From Paracoccaceae bacterium (lineage in GTDB: Bacteria; Pseudomonadota; Alphaproteobacteria; Rhodobacterales; Rhodobacteraceae): 29,851 bases of DNA. The translations under genes were made by a program, and so were the position numbers. Of this stretch, positions 8,458 through 17,672 are shown piece by piece. The notes below the pieces were generated by a model. It did no database searches. It saw nothing but the letters and a program-made list of their open reading frames with translations, and was not told the origin of the DNA. The stretch lies in contig JAKITE010000021.1 of NCBI GenBank assembly GCA_021648225.1, forward strand, positions 1 to 29,851, read 5' to 3'. How positions within the stretch are numbered: position 1 is the first letter of the stretch; the number at the start of each line of letters is the position of its first letter.

Positions 8458-9351
8458 TTATTTCGGAGTTTTCCAGCGCCGGTGCAGCCAATACCATTGT
8501 TCGGGGTTGGTTTTTACCCGCGCGCCAAGACTGTCATTCAGGGCCTGGGTCATGGTTTTGGCATCGGAATGCGGGATGGCCGGTTCAAAAACCACATCTA
8601 TGTCACGCCCGTTTTCGCGGATTATCCCGTAACAGGGCACCAGTAATGCGTTGAATTTCAACGCTAATTCAGCAGAAGAAAGGGCAGTAAAGGCCGGTTT
8701 ACCCAAAAATTCCAGCATCTCGCCGCTTAAGCTGACCTGATCCAGCAGAATGGCAAAAACCCCGCCGGATTTCAAGTGTTTGACCATGCCGCGCACCCCG
8801 GCACGACCCGATTGAAACAGCGGTTTGCCGCCTGCGGATACCGATTTGAAAAAATGCCGCTCAAAAATCGGATTATGGCTTTTGCGGTAAATTGCGCCGC
8901 TTTCCATACCGGCGGCCATCATTACCGCGCGCGGGGCTTCCCATTGGCCAAAATGCCCCGAGACCAGAATAACCGGCCGCCCTATTGCTTTGGCTTTTTT
9001 AATTTGGTCCAGCGCCCCGTCTGCAACGTGAAATTGGCGGGTTTGCTGGTGGAACTCGGCATTGTAAAACCCTTCGATAAAACGGCTGCCGATGTTTTTG
9101 CAAATCCGCCCCATGAATTTACGTTTTTCGGATTTCGAGATATTCGGGTAAATCAGGTCAAGATTATCCGACAGGCGTTTGCGGGTCGGGGGCAATATCC
9201 GCAATATCGGGCCAATGATCACGCCACCGGCTTTGACACGCAAGGCAAATGGCAAAGGGCGCAGCGCATAGGGCAGCACCCAGATCAAAATGGCCTCAAA
9301 GCGGTGCCGGAATGTGGTTTTAGGTGTCATAATTGGAATAAAGGCAGCCAT
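8458..9351 (-). CDS. Lysophospholipid/lauroyl acyltransferase family protein (LpxL/HtrB-like)
   Basis: This 297-residue inner-membrane-associated protein has the HX4E catalytic motif as H133-FGQW-E138 within VILVSGHFGQWEAPR. Other family features are RLSDNLDLIYPN near 59-70 and AIYRKSHNPIFE in the middle. Such enzymes add a secondary acyl chain to lipid A; some act on other acyl acceptors such as ornithine or lysophospholipids. An N-terminal hydrophobic segment (about 20-50) fits a membrane anchor. ATG 9351 is chosen because AAAAGG sits five bases upstream; an internal ATG 21 bases later is less well placed. It lies 17 bases downstream of infC on the same strand and may be cotranscribed with it. 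Confidence 0.88.
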   Translation of the reverse strand: MAAFIPIMTPKTTFRHRFEAILIWVLPYALRPLPFALRVKAGGVIIGPILRILPPTRKRLSDNLDLIYPNISKSEKRKFMGRICKNIGSRFIEGFYNAEFHQQTRQFHVADGALDQIKKAKAIGRPVILVSGHFGQWEAPRAVMMAAGMESGAIYRKSHNPIFERHFFKSVSAGGKPLFQSGRAGVRGMVKHLKSGGVFAILLDQVSLSGEMLEFLGKPAFTALSSAELALKFNALLVPCYGIIRENGRDIDVVFEPAIPHSDAKTMTQALNDSLGARVKTNPEQWYWLHRRWKTPK

Positions 9352-9368
9352 AAGCGCCTTTTGATATG

Positions 9369-9914
9369 CTATTTGCGCAACGGATTGACCATCATGACCA
9401 TCTGGCGGCCTTCCATTTTTGGCATCGAATCGACTTTGCCATGGGTTTCAACATCAACAGCGACCCGCTCCAGCAGTTTACGGCCCAAATTCAGGTGTGC
9501 CATTTCGCGACCACGAAACCGCAGGGTTACCTTGACCTTATCGCCGTTTTCCAAAAATTTGAACACGTTGCGCATTTTGACATCATAATCATTGGTGTCG
9601 GTATTGGGCCGGAATTTGACCTCTTTGACCTCGATGATTTTTTGTTTTTTGCGGGTTTCGCTGTCTTTTTTCTGTTGTTCATATTTGAACTTGCCAAAAT
9701 CCATGATTTTGCACACGGGCGGTTTGGCATTCGGCGAAATTTCAACCAGATCAAGCCCGGCTTCGCGCGCCAGTTCCATGCCGCGCGCGGGCGTAACAAC
9801 ACCCTCGTTTTCGCCATCAGCGCCGATCAGGCGGATTTCAGAGGAGGTAATGCGCCCATTGGCGCGGGGTCCGGTGTCGCGCTGTGGTGGCGCGTTATGA
9901 GGTCTGCGAGCTAT
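9369..9914 (-). CDS. infC: Translation initiation factor IF-3, apparently starting at AUA
   Basis: IF-3 binds the 30S subunit and proofreads start-codon choice. The N-domain linker region reads MELAREAGLDLVEISPN and PPVCKIMDFGKFKYE; the C-domain carries VKFRPNTDTNDYDVKM and KVTLRFRGREMAH. The first ATG in frame (9779) would delete the first 45 residues. Upstream the frame stays open and encodes ARRPHNAPPQRDTGPRANGR, ITSSEIRLIGADGENEG and VVTPARG, the conserved alphaproteobacterial IF-3 start. The codon before ARRPHN is ATA at 9912-9914, preceded by AAGGAAG with a six-base spacer. This gives 181 residues, the normal length. Rare starts (AUU in E. coli) let IF-3 repress its own translation, so an AUA start fits the family. 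rpmI and rplT do not follow. Confidence 0.93.
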   Translation of the reverse strand: MARRPHNAPPQRDTGPRANGRITSSEIRLIGADGENEGVVTPARGMELAREAGLDLVEISPNAKPPVCKIMDFGKFKYEQQKKDSETRKKQKIIEVKEVKFRPNTDTNDYDVKMRNVFKFLENGDKVKVTLRFRGREMAHLNLGRKLLERVAVDVETHGKVDSMPKMEGRQMVMMVNPLRK

Positions 9915-9920
9915 CGAATT

Positions 9921-9927
9921 CTTCCTT
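9921..9927 (-). promoter_or_regulatory. Ribosome binding site that fixes the AUA start of infC
   Basis: On the minus strand AAGGAAG precedes ATA by six bases (AATTCG). No ATG, GTG or TTG lies at a suitable distance in the IF-3 frame. This supports initiation at AUA rather than at the internal ATG 45 codons downstream. Confidence 0.7.
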
Positions 9928-10026
9928 GCATTGTTTTGCCTATCCCGCCAGAGAATCCGGCGCAGGATTTATTGTAAGTGGCTAATAACACAGCCTTCGT
10001 CAATAGTCTTGGGCCAATTTAGGCAA

Positions 10027-12075
10027 TTATTGCAAGAATACTTGCGCCTGTGCCGCACGGCCAAGGGAATCAATCACCGATATGGTCACAAACCCGCCGG
10101 ATTCGGTTGTCCAGATGGTTTGGCGTTCAAAACCCGGGTCGCCAATACGTTCGCCGTTGATGATCCAGTTAAACGGCGGTGTGCCATTGCTTAGCTTGAT
10201 AACCAATGCGCCGGTATTGCCGCTGGAAAGCCCCAGATCAACCTCTGCGCCGTCCGGCGGAAAGCTGATTTCGGGCCGGGTGAGATCAACAAAATCAATA
10301 TCATCCCGGGCATTGAAGGTTTGTAATGGTGGCGGAAGCTGGCTGTTGCCAACCGTCAGAACCGAACGTGGCGGCGGGGACAGGGGCGTTGGCAACTCTT
10401 TAAGGCGCGAAAAGGCCTCGAACAAAATCGGGGCGGCATCTGCCAGCCCCTGAATGCCGGGCACCGACGCCCCGTCAGGGCGCCCCAGCCAGACGCCAAT
10501 CACATGTTGGCCGTCAAACCCGATGGCCCAAGCATCGCGATACCCGTAAGAAGTGCCGGTTTTATAGGCTATCCGGTTCAGGCTGGCAGTGTTGGGCGGC
10601 GGGGTGTCGGCCAGAATATCGGCAACTTGCCATGCCGCCCCCGAAAGCATAACCGGATTACCGCCGCTTTGGCTGTTGGTTGGTGAAATTGTCACCGGCA
10701 CCCCGCCGCGCGCCAAGGCAGCATAAAGCGTTACCAGATCATGCAGGCTTAAGCCAATACCGCCAAGGGCAATCGCAAGCCCCGGCGTGCCGCCCGGCGG
10801 CAATTGCGGGTTAATACCGGCGCGGCGTAAACGGTCCAGAAATTGCGCGGGGCCAACCGCATCCAGCACCGCAACTGCCGGAATATTCAGCGATAGCTGC
10901 AACGCCGTGCGAATATGCACCGCGCCGCGAAAGCTTTTGTCAAAGTTCTGCGGCGCATAGCCGCCAAACTGCATCGGGCGGTCCTGAATTATGGTTTCGG
11001 GATGGGCCAACCCGTTTTCAAAGGCCAACCCGTAGATGAACGGTTTCAGGGTTGATCCGGGCGAGCGCACCGCCTGCGTCATATCAATAAAGCCGCGCCG
11101 CCTTGTATCAAAAAAGCCCGATGAACCCGCCGAGGCCAGAATTGCGCCGGTTTGATGATCGGCAATGATCATCGCGGCTGAAACCCCGTCGCTTTGGGAT
11201 TTTACCGCTGATTGCAACAAGGTTTCGATGCTGGCTTGCAGGTCGCGGTCCAGCGTTGTGTGATAGATATTGGTGGCCGGGTCCGCGGCCAGCAATCTGT
11301 CTGACAGATGCGGGGCCAGAATGGCAAACCGGATGCGGCTGTCTGGCACATTTTCGCGAAATGCGGCGATGGCTTCATCCTCGGGTAAAATCCCTGCGCC
11401 TGCTGCACGGCGCAAAACCCGGTCGCGGGCGATTTGTGCAGCATCTGCATAGCGGTCGGGGCGGCGCGATGTCGGGGCCTGGGGCAGGGCCACCAGCAGG
11501 GCGGATTCCGCCGGGGTCAACCGGTTGGGTTCTTTGCCAAAATAGGTCAGGGTGGCGGCGCGCACCCCTTCGATATTGCCGCCCATCGGGGCCAACAACA
11601 GATACAGGTTCAGAATTTCGTCTTTGGATAATTGCCGCTCCAATGCCAGAGCCAGCCGGAATTGCCGTAATTTTCCAGACCATTTTCCGGTTTCGCCAGC
11701 CTCCAGTAATCGTGCCACCTGCATGGTCAGGGTGCTGCCGCCCGACACAATGCGCCCATTCCACGCGGCTTGCCAAAAAGCCCGCAACATGGCGCGCGGG
11801 TCAACGCCGTTATGGGTGTAAAACCGTTTATCCTCAAACGTGACAAGCATTTGCAGGTAATTTGGATCAACCTGGTCAAGGGTTACCGGCAATCGCCAGC
11901 GCCCGTCTGCCACCGCATAGGCGCGCAGCAATTCTCCGTCGGCGTCCAGCACGGTTTTCGAGGTTTCAAGCGCAAGATAAGGCAAAGTGGTGCGCGCCAC
12001 CCAGCGATCAAAACCAAAGCCCCCGATCACCAGCGCAATCAGGCAAAGACCAATGCATTGCCTTAACCGTTTCAT
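10027..12075 (-). CDS. pbpC: Penicillin-binding protein 1C (bifunctional glycosyltransferase/transpeptidase)
   Basis: This 682-residue protein builds peptidoglycan in the periplasm, anchored by one N-terminal helix (about 5-24). The GT51 transglycosylase domain (about 45-220) has the catalytic E81 in TFEDKRFYTHNGVD, then GGSTLTMQVARLL and RQFRLALALERQLSKDEILN. The transpeptidase domain has S341-T-L-K344, S395-L-N397 and K505-T-G (KTGTS), so all catalytic boxes are intact. The last ~80 residues match the BiPBP_C domain that marks the PBP1C class. Its start overlaps the stop of the alpha-2-macroglobulin gene upstream by four bases. This coupling is widespread and suggests the macroglobulin guards the periplasm while the PBP repairs wall. 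Confidence 0.95.
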   Translation of the reverse strand: MKRLRQCIGLCLIALVIGGFGFDRWVARTTLPYLALETSKTVLDADGELLRAYAVADGRWRLPVTLDQVDPNYLQMLVTFEDKRFYTHNGVDPRAMLRAFWQAAWNGRIVSGGSTLTMQVARLLEAGETGKWSGKLRQFRLALALERQLSKDEILNLYLLLAPMGGNIEGVRAATLTYFGKEPNRLTPAESALLVALPQAPTSRRPDRYADAAQIARDRVLRRAAGAGILPEDEAIAAFRENVPDSRIRFAILAPHLSDRLLAADPATNIYHTTLDRDLQASIETLLQSAVKSQSDGVSAAMIIADHQTGAILASAGSSGFFDTRRRGFIDMTQAVRSPGSTLKPFIYGLAFENGLAHPETIIQDRPMQFGGYAPQNFDKSFRGAVHIRTALQLSLNIPAVAVLDAVGPAQFLDRLRRAGINPQLPPGGTPGLAIALGGIGLSLHDLVTLYAALARGGVPVTISPTNSQSGGNPVMLSGAAWQVADILADTPPPNTASLNRIAYKTGTSYGYRDAWAIGFDGQHVIGVWLGRPDGASVPGIQGLADAAPILFEAFSRLKELPTPLSPPPRSVLTVGNSQLPPPLQTFNARDDIDFVDLTRPEISFPPDGAEVDLGLSSGNTGALVIKLSNGTPPFNWIINGERIGDPGFERQTIWTTESGGFVTISVIDSLGRAAQAQVFLQ

Positions 12076-15000
12076 GGCAGGGCTGCACCAACCACCGTGA
12101 TCTGGCGGGTATCGGTGCGTCCGCGCAATTCGGGGCGATACATGTCTTCAACACTGGCGGCCGGTTGTTGGAATACCCCCGGCGAAATGGCGCGGATGAT
12201 ATAGGCCAGTTGAAAGCTATTGCCGGAATTCCAGTCCACCGCTGCCAGAAACCGGTCATCACGAAATTCGGTATGGCCGGATACCGCATCCAGATTCAAC
12301 CAGTCCAGCGAGGCAATATCACCCGAGCGTAACAGGTTCGGATTGTCGATCTCGAAACCCGCAGGCAACGGGTCTGCGACCATAAGGCGGCCTTTGCGGT
12401 TGGTTTCAGGGGTGATCCGCAAAATCGCAACCAGACGTTGATTTTGCTGGATATTGTCAAAATCTACTGGCTCGCCTTCCAATGTATAGGTCCAGCGTTC
12501 GATCTGGTAACCGCTGCTTTGGGCCGGTTCATCGGTTTCGGGCACGCCCAAAACGGTTAGCACCGCATCAATAGGCGCCGTGCCATTATTGCGAAAAACC
12601 ATGGCTGGACCGGAAAGATCAGCATCATTTACACGCCTGACCGGCGGACCATCCATGGCCACGCCATTTAGCAAAACATTACCGGTATCTGCATCTTTGA
12701 CCAGTGCATTTGCCGCCAGCAAAACCCACATATCTTCTTGGGTCGAGGTGTAAATCCGGTCATTTCCGGCAATACGCCGCGCCAATGCCTCGCGGTTAAT
12801 GCTGGTGCTGCCTACTTCGGTGGCCAGGGTCAGAATGGCGGCCATATCGCGATAGCTGGAGCCATAATCCGAACGAAAAGCAAGATCGCTTTCAACCCGT
12901 ATTCTGATCTTTTTATAGGCTTTGGTAAACAGGGCATCGGCGCGGCTTTGATCACCGTAATAGGCCAAAGCCGTGCCAAGCTGCGCCAAAGACAGCGCCG
13001 TGGCAAAATCATCGGGTTTGGTATCGGCATAATAGCGTAAATCGCCGATACTGGCTTTGCCTTCGCGGGCCAGAACCATCAGCGCATAGGCAATGTCTTG
13101 CCCGCCATTTTCAAAATCCGGGGCGTAATTTATCTGGTTAAGCAGGTTATCCAGCGCCGAGATAAAAGCGGTGTCGGGCACGCCGTAGCCTTGGCTGCGG
13201 GCACGGCTAAGGAAATCGCTGACATAGGCATCCAGCCATAAATCGCCCCGATCAGGCCGCCAAAGCCCGAATGATCCGCGTGCGGATTGATTGGCCAGAA
13301 CTGCGGTAATGGATTCGGCAATGCGGCTGTCAAGGTTATCAACTTGCGCCAGCCCCATGGCCTGCGCGACATCGCCCATATACAGCAATGGCATGGCGCG
13401 CGAGGTCACCTGTTCGGTGCAGCCATACGGGTATTGATCCAGCTGTTGCAAAAGCCGTGCCGCGTTAAAGCGCGCCAAGGGCCCCATGGTTAGCGTGGCA
13501 GACCCCGTGCCGCGCACAAGATTGGCAAATATGGCATTATCCAGCACAAATTCACCGCCATTGGCCGCCAAAGGCACCCGCAAATTGGTAACCACCATTG
13601 GGTTATTGGCGCGAATGGACAGCAATTCGGTTTTGTTCAACACCGTGCCATCGGGCAGTTGCATCACCAGCGTAATGCTGGCATTGCCTGCCGCCCCGGC
13701 GGTGATTGGAATGGCAAAGCTGCGTTTCTGGCCGGTGTCCAGCGTGGTTTTGATGGTGCTTTGTGCCAGCGGAATAAATATTTCGCCGCTGGTTTCAAGC
13801 TGAATTACCACCGGTCCGGATGGGCCTTTTGCATGGGCGATTTCAACCAGAATCCGGCTTTGATCGCCGGGGGCAAGAAACCTTGGCAGGGCAGTTGCAA
13901 CCACAATCGGGTCGCGCACCAGAATATCGGCTTGGGCCTGACCAATGCCATTTGCAGACCAGACAACCGCCATCAAACGCACGGTGCCGTTGAATTCGGG
14001 CATGTCAAAGCTGGCGCGGGCAATTCCGTCTGGCCCGACGGAAATAGGCCCGCTGAAATAGGCCACCAGTTCCTGGGTTGGTGGTGGTGTATTACTGCGC
14101 GCCATGCTGCCATCCCCGCCCGAGCGCAACAGGCCGGGCGTGCCTTGCAGCCCGTCAATCAGCCTGCCGTAAAGGTCACGCATTTCCATGCCCAGCTTGC
14201 GTTGGCCAAAATAATGCCCCTGCGGGTCGGGGGATTCAAAACCGGTCAGGTTCAGAATGCCGACATCAACCGCAGCAATGGTAGCAAAGGTGGCTCCGCT
14301 GGCGTTTTCGACATTTAGTATTACCTGCATCGGGCCGCGCGGCGCGATTTCGGCGGGCATGTCAAAACCGGCTTTCAGGGCGCGATTGCCCGGGTCAACC
14401 GTGGCGTAATTCAGGCCGATAGCACGGGCAGGGTTGCGCCCTGCGGCAACATCCATAGGCCGGATCAAGGTAACCGTAACATAAGCACCCGCCCCCCATT
14501 CGGCGGTTACCGGCAGTTCGATCACAGTATCGCCAAGCGCCACATCCACGGCCTGCATTGAAATAAGCCGGTCCGAGATCACCCGGATCAGGGCTTTGCC
14601 CGCATAACGCGGCGTCAGCCGAAGCCGGGCCGTTTCACCAATGGCATAGATGGATTTATCGAGGCCGATATCAAGAATATCGGGCGTGTCACTGCCTGCA
14701 TCCGCAGCCCACCATCCGGCCTCGAACGCATAGGAACTGGCGGTATAAGTCACGCCATTGCTGCTGATTTTCAGTTCATACCGGCCCCAGTCAACCGGCG
14801 CTTCGATGCGGGCAATTCCATCAGCCGACAGGCCAAGCACCCCGTCAGCAACCCTTTCACGTCTGGAAATCGGTTCCCAATTCCAATAGCCGTCCACCCG
14901 ATACCACTGATAGCTGCGCTCAATGCGCGACAGGGTCCAGGTGACCTCGGGCATATCGGTGCGGTCCAGGTTTTGGTCTATGGCAATGATTTCAAACCGT

Positions 15001-17534
15001 GCCAGTGCGGATTCCTCCAGCGCGCCGTCAAATAATGGTTTGATGCCAATACGCGGGCCATCGGGTAGTATCGGGCGGGTGATGCTGCGTTCAACAGGGC
15101 GGCCCGAACCATCCGCCATACGCAGGGTTGCGGTTAATTGCAAAGGCCGGGTGGTTGGTTCCATTTCCGGCAGGGTCACATTTAATGCCAGCATGCCGTT
15201 GGCATCGCTTAGGGTGTCAGATTGAATGCCCATGTAACCCTGAATAAACGGTTCATCCCGCAGCCCGAAACGATAGCCGGGATATCGGGTAAAACCGCCA
15301 TAGGCGCGGGTGATTTCGACCTCGCCTTCAACGGCCAGATCAGCGGCGGGTGCGCCATATAGATAATCAGCCTCGATCGACAATAACAAAGGTTCATCCA
15401 GTGCAAAGCTGCGATCCTCGGCGGCAATGATGAAATCTATGCGTTCGGGCACAAAATCCTCGACCAGAAACCGTAGTGAATTCAATGCCGGATCATCGGG
15501 GTTGGCATACACGCGCATGGTCCAGCTGCCGCGCATGGCCCCGTTGGGTAATTCCAGTTGATAACTGCGCCCGCCAGCACCGGCATCAGCCAGCACTTCG
15601 CGGGTAAATTCCACCCCGTCCGGGCGGGTGACAACCACGGTTAGCGGTAAACCAAGCAGGGCATCCGCCCGTGTGTCGCGTGCCAGAATAGTGGTGAAAA
15701 CCGTTTCGCCGGGGCGATAGGCGCCGCGCTCGGTGGTCATGAAAATGTCGATCGGTGGCGGAGAAGCACGCCCCTGCACCCCCCTGTCAGACAGATCCAG
15801 CGCCGCTTCGGCAAGGTTGATAAACGCAAAATCACCCAACGCGGTTTCCACCTGCACCAAGGCCGGCGCATTGCCGCCAGTGCCACGGGTATACCCATCG
15901 CTGAAATGGGCATAGCCTTGTGCATCGGTGGGGATTTCGGCCAGCACCTGGTTGTTTACCGCAATCAGCCGTGCAGTGACGCCTTGCATGGCATTCGCAT
16001 CGGAAAGACCGCGCACAAACACATGCAAACCATCGGACCCCATCAGGGTTTCAATGCCAAGATCGGTGACAATAAACCATTGGGTCGCCGCGTCTTCCCA
16101 TGCTTCGCCAACATCCGGCACCCGCGCGGTCATCACATAAATACCCGGTTCGAATTCATTTATCGCATCGGCCAAAGGCAGCGCGGTGGTGGTATCGGCG
16201 TTTAATATCCGGGACACCTCGCCAATGCCTTGCCAGATTTCCTCGCCCATACGGTTGTCGATCCAGTCTTGGGAATATTCATTGATGGTGCCGCCGATAT
16301 AGCCGTCGCGCAGCATGGGCAAAAGATTGCGTTCGCCAACGCGACTGATGCGTAATTCAACAATATCGGTATTAACCGAAACCACCGGAATAGCGGCATT
16401 TTCGCCTTTGGGCAGAACAAATGCACGGCCCAGAAACCGCACAGACGGGTCGCGGTCACGCACATAAATTGACAGATCAACAGACTTTTCCAACACCTCG
16501 CCACTGGCGGCGGGCATACCGGCCCGCAAGGTCAGGGTATAGCGTTCGCCATGTTGCACCCCGTCAACACAAAGCTGCTTATCTTCAACGTTAACCGGTA
16601 AATCACGGCGCCCTGTGCGGACAAAATCAGCGTAATTCACCCCGACCTCGACAAGGGATTCGTTGAAATTGATGCAGATACGCGGCTGTGTGGCGTTATT
16701 GTCAACCTGATGGTCCAATATTCGAAACCCGAACAGGCCGATCACCCGATCCAGCCGGTTTTCAATACCGGTGCCGGGCGCGATGGATTGCGCCAGCCGC
16801 AAAGCCGGAATCGCAAGGCGACCACGCCGGTTATCTTCAAGAATTTCAGCCAGATCAACCAGTATTTCGGCTTGCATAACCGGCCCTTGGCTGCGCAAAA
16901 ATGCGTTTATCGCCGCATCGGTTGCCAGGTTCAGGTTGTTGCGCGAACGGTTGGGTTCGGTGCGTGCCAGCCTTGATACATCCAGCCAAGCCTCGGCGCT
17001 GTCATCATAGCTTAGGATTTGGCGCTTGATCTCTAATGCGCGGCGATAATCGCCCCGGTCGTGGGCTGCACCAAACAGGCCGGTCATAATCTGTAAATTG
17101 CCGCCATTCACCGGATATTGACGGCCGATATTGGCAGCGCGAAAAGTGGCGTTGGGCAAATAGCTATCGGGCAAAAACGAAAGCAATTCTGCGCGTTCAT
17201 TGCCAAGCGCCAGCAGAAAATCTGCTGTGTCCAGAATTTCCAGCGATAATGCGCCTGTAAACGGGGTGCGCTCCGAGACGCTGTTTTTCAAAAAACAGGA
17301 GCTTTTGATCTGGTTAAAAGTCAAGGCCACGCAGCTTTGGTCTGAAATGCAGGCGGCTTCGCAAATTTCGATTGTGGTATTTAACAAGGTGCGAATATCG
17401 CCGCCATAAAAATCGGTGTTTTCACTGGCAATGCTGCGCCGTTCGGGAATTACCTGTTCCTGAGCCGTTGAAAATTGTGGCGCCATTGCTAGAAAAACGC
17501 CTAAAAAAACCGCCTTGAATGATTTGAAAAACAT
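12072..17534 (-). CDS. Periplasmic alpha-2-macroglobulin with PAN/Apple domain and thioester
   Basis: This 1820-residue secreted protein traps proteases. Order: Sec signal peptide (about 1-26, cut near STA/QEQ); a Cys-rich PAN/Apple-like domain (about 30-100: EICEAACISDQSC, SSCFLK); a helical repeat region (about 105-230); a series of macroglobulin beta domains; a Gly/Pro-rich possible bait segment near 1110-1150 (GLQGTPGLLRSGGDG); the A2M core (PEFNGTVRLMAVVW, about 1180); and the thioester CTEQ with Cys at about residue 1372 inside YPYGCTEQVTSRAMP. The C-terminal receptor-like region follows. E. coli YfhM/ECAM is an anchored lipoprotein, but no lipobox Cys is seen here. ATG 17534 is preferred to TTG 17543, which would touch the AGG ribosome site. 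It is transcribed with pbpC. Confidence 0.93.
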   Translation of the reverse strand: MFFKSFKAVFLGVFLAMAPQFSTAQEQVIPERRSIASENTDFYGGDIRTLLNTTIEICEAACISDQSCVALTFNQIKSSCFLKNSVSERTPFTGALSLEILDTADFLLALGNERAELLSFLPDSYLPNATFRAANIGRQYPVNGGNLQIMTGLFGAAHDRGDYRRALEIKRQILSYDDSAEAWLDVSRLARTEPNRSRNNLNLATDAAINAFLRSQGPVMQAEILVDLAEILEDNRRGRLAIPALRLAQSIAPGTGIENRLDRVIGLFGFRILDHQVDNNATQPRICINFNESLVEVGVNYADFVRTGRRDLPVNVEDKQLCVDGVQHGERYTLTLRAGMPAASGEVLEKSVDLSIYVRDRDPSVRFLGRAFVLPKGENAAIPVVSVNTDIVELRISRVGERNLLPMLRDGYIGGTINEYSQDWIDNRMGEEIWQGIGEVSRILNADTTTALPLADAINEFEPGIYVMTARVPDVGEAWEDAATQWFIVTDLGIETLMGSDGLHVFVRGLSDANAMQGVTARLIAVNNQVLAEIPTDAQGYAHFSDGYTRGTGGNAPALVQVETALGDFAFINLAEAALDLSDRGVQGRASPPPIDIFMTTERGAYRPGETVFTTILARDTRADALLGLPLTVVVTRPDGVEFTREVLADAGAGGRSYQLELPNGAMRGSWTMRVYANPDDPALNSLRFLVEDFVPERIDFIIAAEDRSFALDEPLLLSIEADYLYGAPAADLAVEGEVEITRAYGGFTRYPGYRFGLRDEPFIQGYMGIQSDTLSDANGMLALNVTLPEMEPTTRPLQLTATLRMADGSGRPVERSITRPILPDGPRIGIKPLFDGALEESALARFEIIAIDQNLDRTDMPEVTWTLSRIERSYQWYRVDGYWNWEPISRRERVADGVLGLSADGIARIEAPVDWGRYELKISSNGVTYTASSYAFEAGWWAADAGSDTPDILDIGLDKSIYAIGETARLRLTPRYAGKALIRVISDRLISMQAVDVALGDTVIELPVTAEWGAGAYVTVTLIRPMDVAAGRNPARAIGLNYATVDPGNRALKAGFDMPAEIAPRGPMQVILNVENASGATFATIAAVDVGILNLTGFESPDPQGHYFGQRKLGMEMRDLYGRLIDGLQGTPGLLRSGGDGSMARSNTPPPTQELVAYFSGPISVGPDGIARASFDMPEFNGTVRLMAVVWSANGIGQAQADILVRDPIVVATALPRFLAPGDQSRILVEIAHAKGPSGPVVIQLETSGEIFIPLAQSTIKTTLDTGQKRSFAIPITAGAAGNASITLVMQLPDGTVLNKTELLSIRANNPMVVTNLRVPLAANGGEFVLDNAIFANLVRGTGSATLTMGPLARFNAARLLQQLDQYPYGCTEQVTSRAMPLLYMGDVAQAMGLAQVDNLDSRIAESITAVLANQSARGSFGLWRPDRGDLWLDAYVSDFLSRARSQGYGVPDTAFISALDNLLNQINYAPDFENGGQDIAYALMVLAREGKASIGDLRYYADTKPDDFATALSLAQLGTALAYYGDQSRADALFTKAYKKIRIRVESDLAFRSDYGSSYRDMAAILTLATEVGSTSINREALARRIAGNDRIYTSTQEDMWVLLAANALVKDADTGNVLLNGVAMDGPPVRRVNDADLSGPAMVFRNNGTAPIDAVLTVLGVPETDEPAQSSGYQIERWTYTLEGEPVDFDNIQQNQRLVAILRITPETNRKGRLMVADPLPAGFEIDNPNLLRSGDIASLDWLNLDAVSGHTEFRDDRFLAAVDWNSGNSFQLAYIIRAISPGVFQQPAASVEDMYRPELRGRTDTRQITVVGAALP

Positions 17535-17566
17535 AATAAGCAACCTAAAGAAGAAAATATTGAACG

Positions 17567-17572
17567 AGTATA
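17567..17572 (-). promoter_or_regulatory. Possible extended -10 promoter for the macroglobulin-pbpC unit
   Basis: The minus strand reads TGCTATACT, an extended -10 (TGnTATACT), 33 bases before the macroglobulin ATG. The position 17 bases further upstream has no good -35 hexamer, as is common for extended -10 promoters. It lies in the 138-base divergent region shared with the acetyltransferase gene. Confidence 0.35.
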
Positions 17573-17672
17573 GCAGAAATTACTGCATTGCGGGCAGGAA
17601 ATCCGAATTTATTTGGCTTGACGATGGGGGCCATTTTCTGCCTGATCCATTCCATAACAAAGGCCAGTATAA

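Noticed and set aside
8776..9588. 270-residue open frame on plus
   Set aside because: Lies antisense to the acyltransferase and infC, both of which have clear motifs.
9369..9779. infC starting at the internal ATG (136 residues)
   Set aside because: It would remove the conserved first 45 residues of IF-3, which are clearly encoded upstream in the same frame.
10000..10026. Promoter for infC using TTGACG and TACAAT
   Set aside because: The spacing is about 21 bases, too long for a normal sigma-70 promoter.
13659..14318. 219-residue open frame on plus within the macroglobulin gene
   Set aside because: Antisense shadow; the minus strand encodes the A2M core without a break.
17535..17543. TTG 17543 as start of the macroglobulin
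   Set aside because: The only AGG site would directly touch this TTG, while it is nine bases from ATG 17534.
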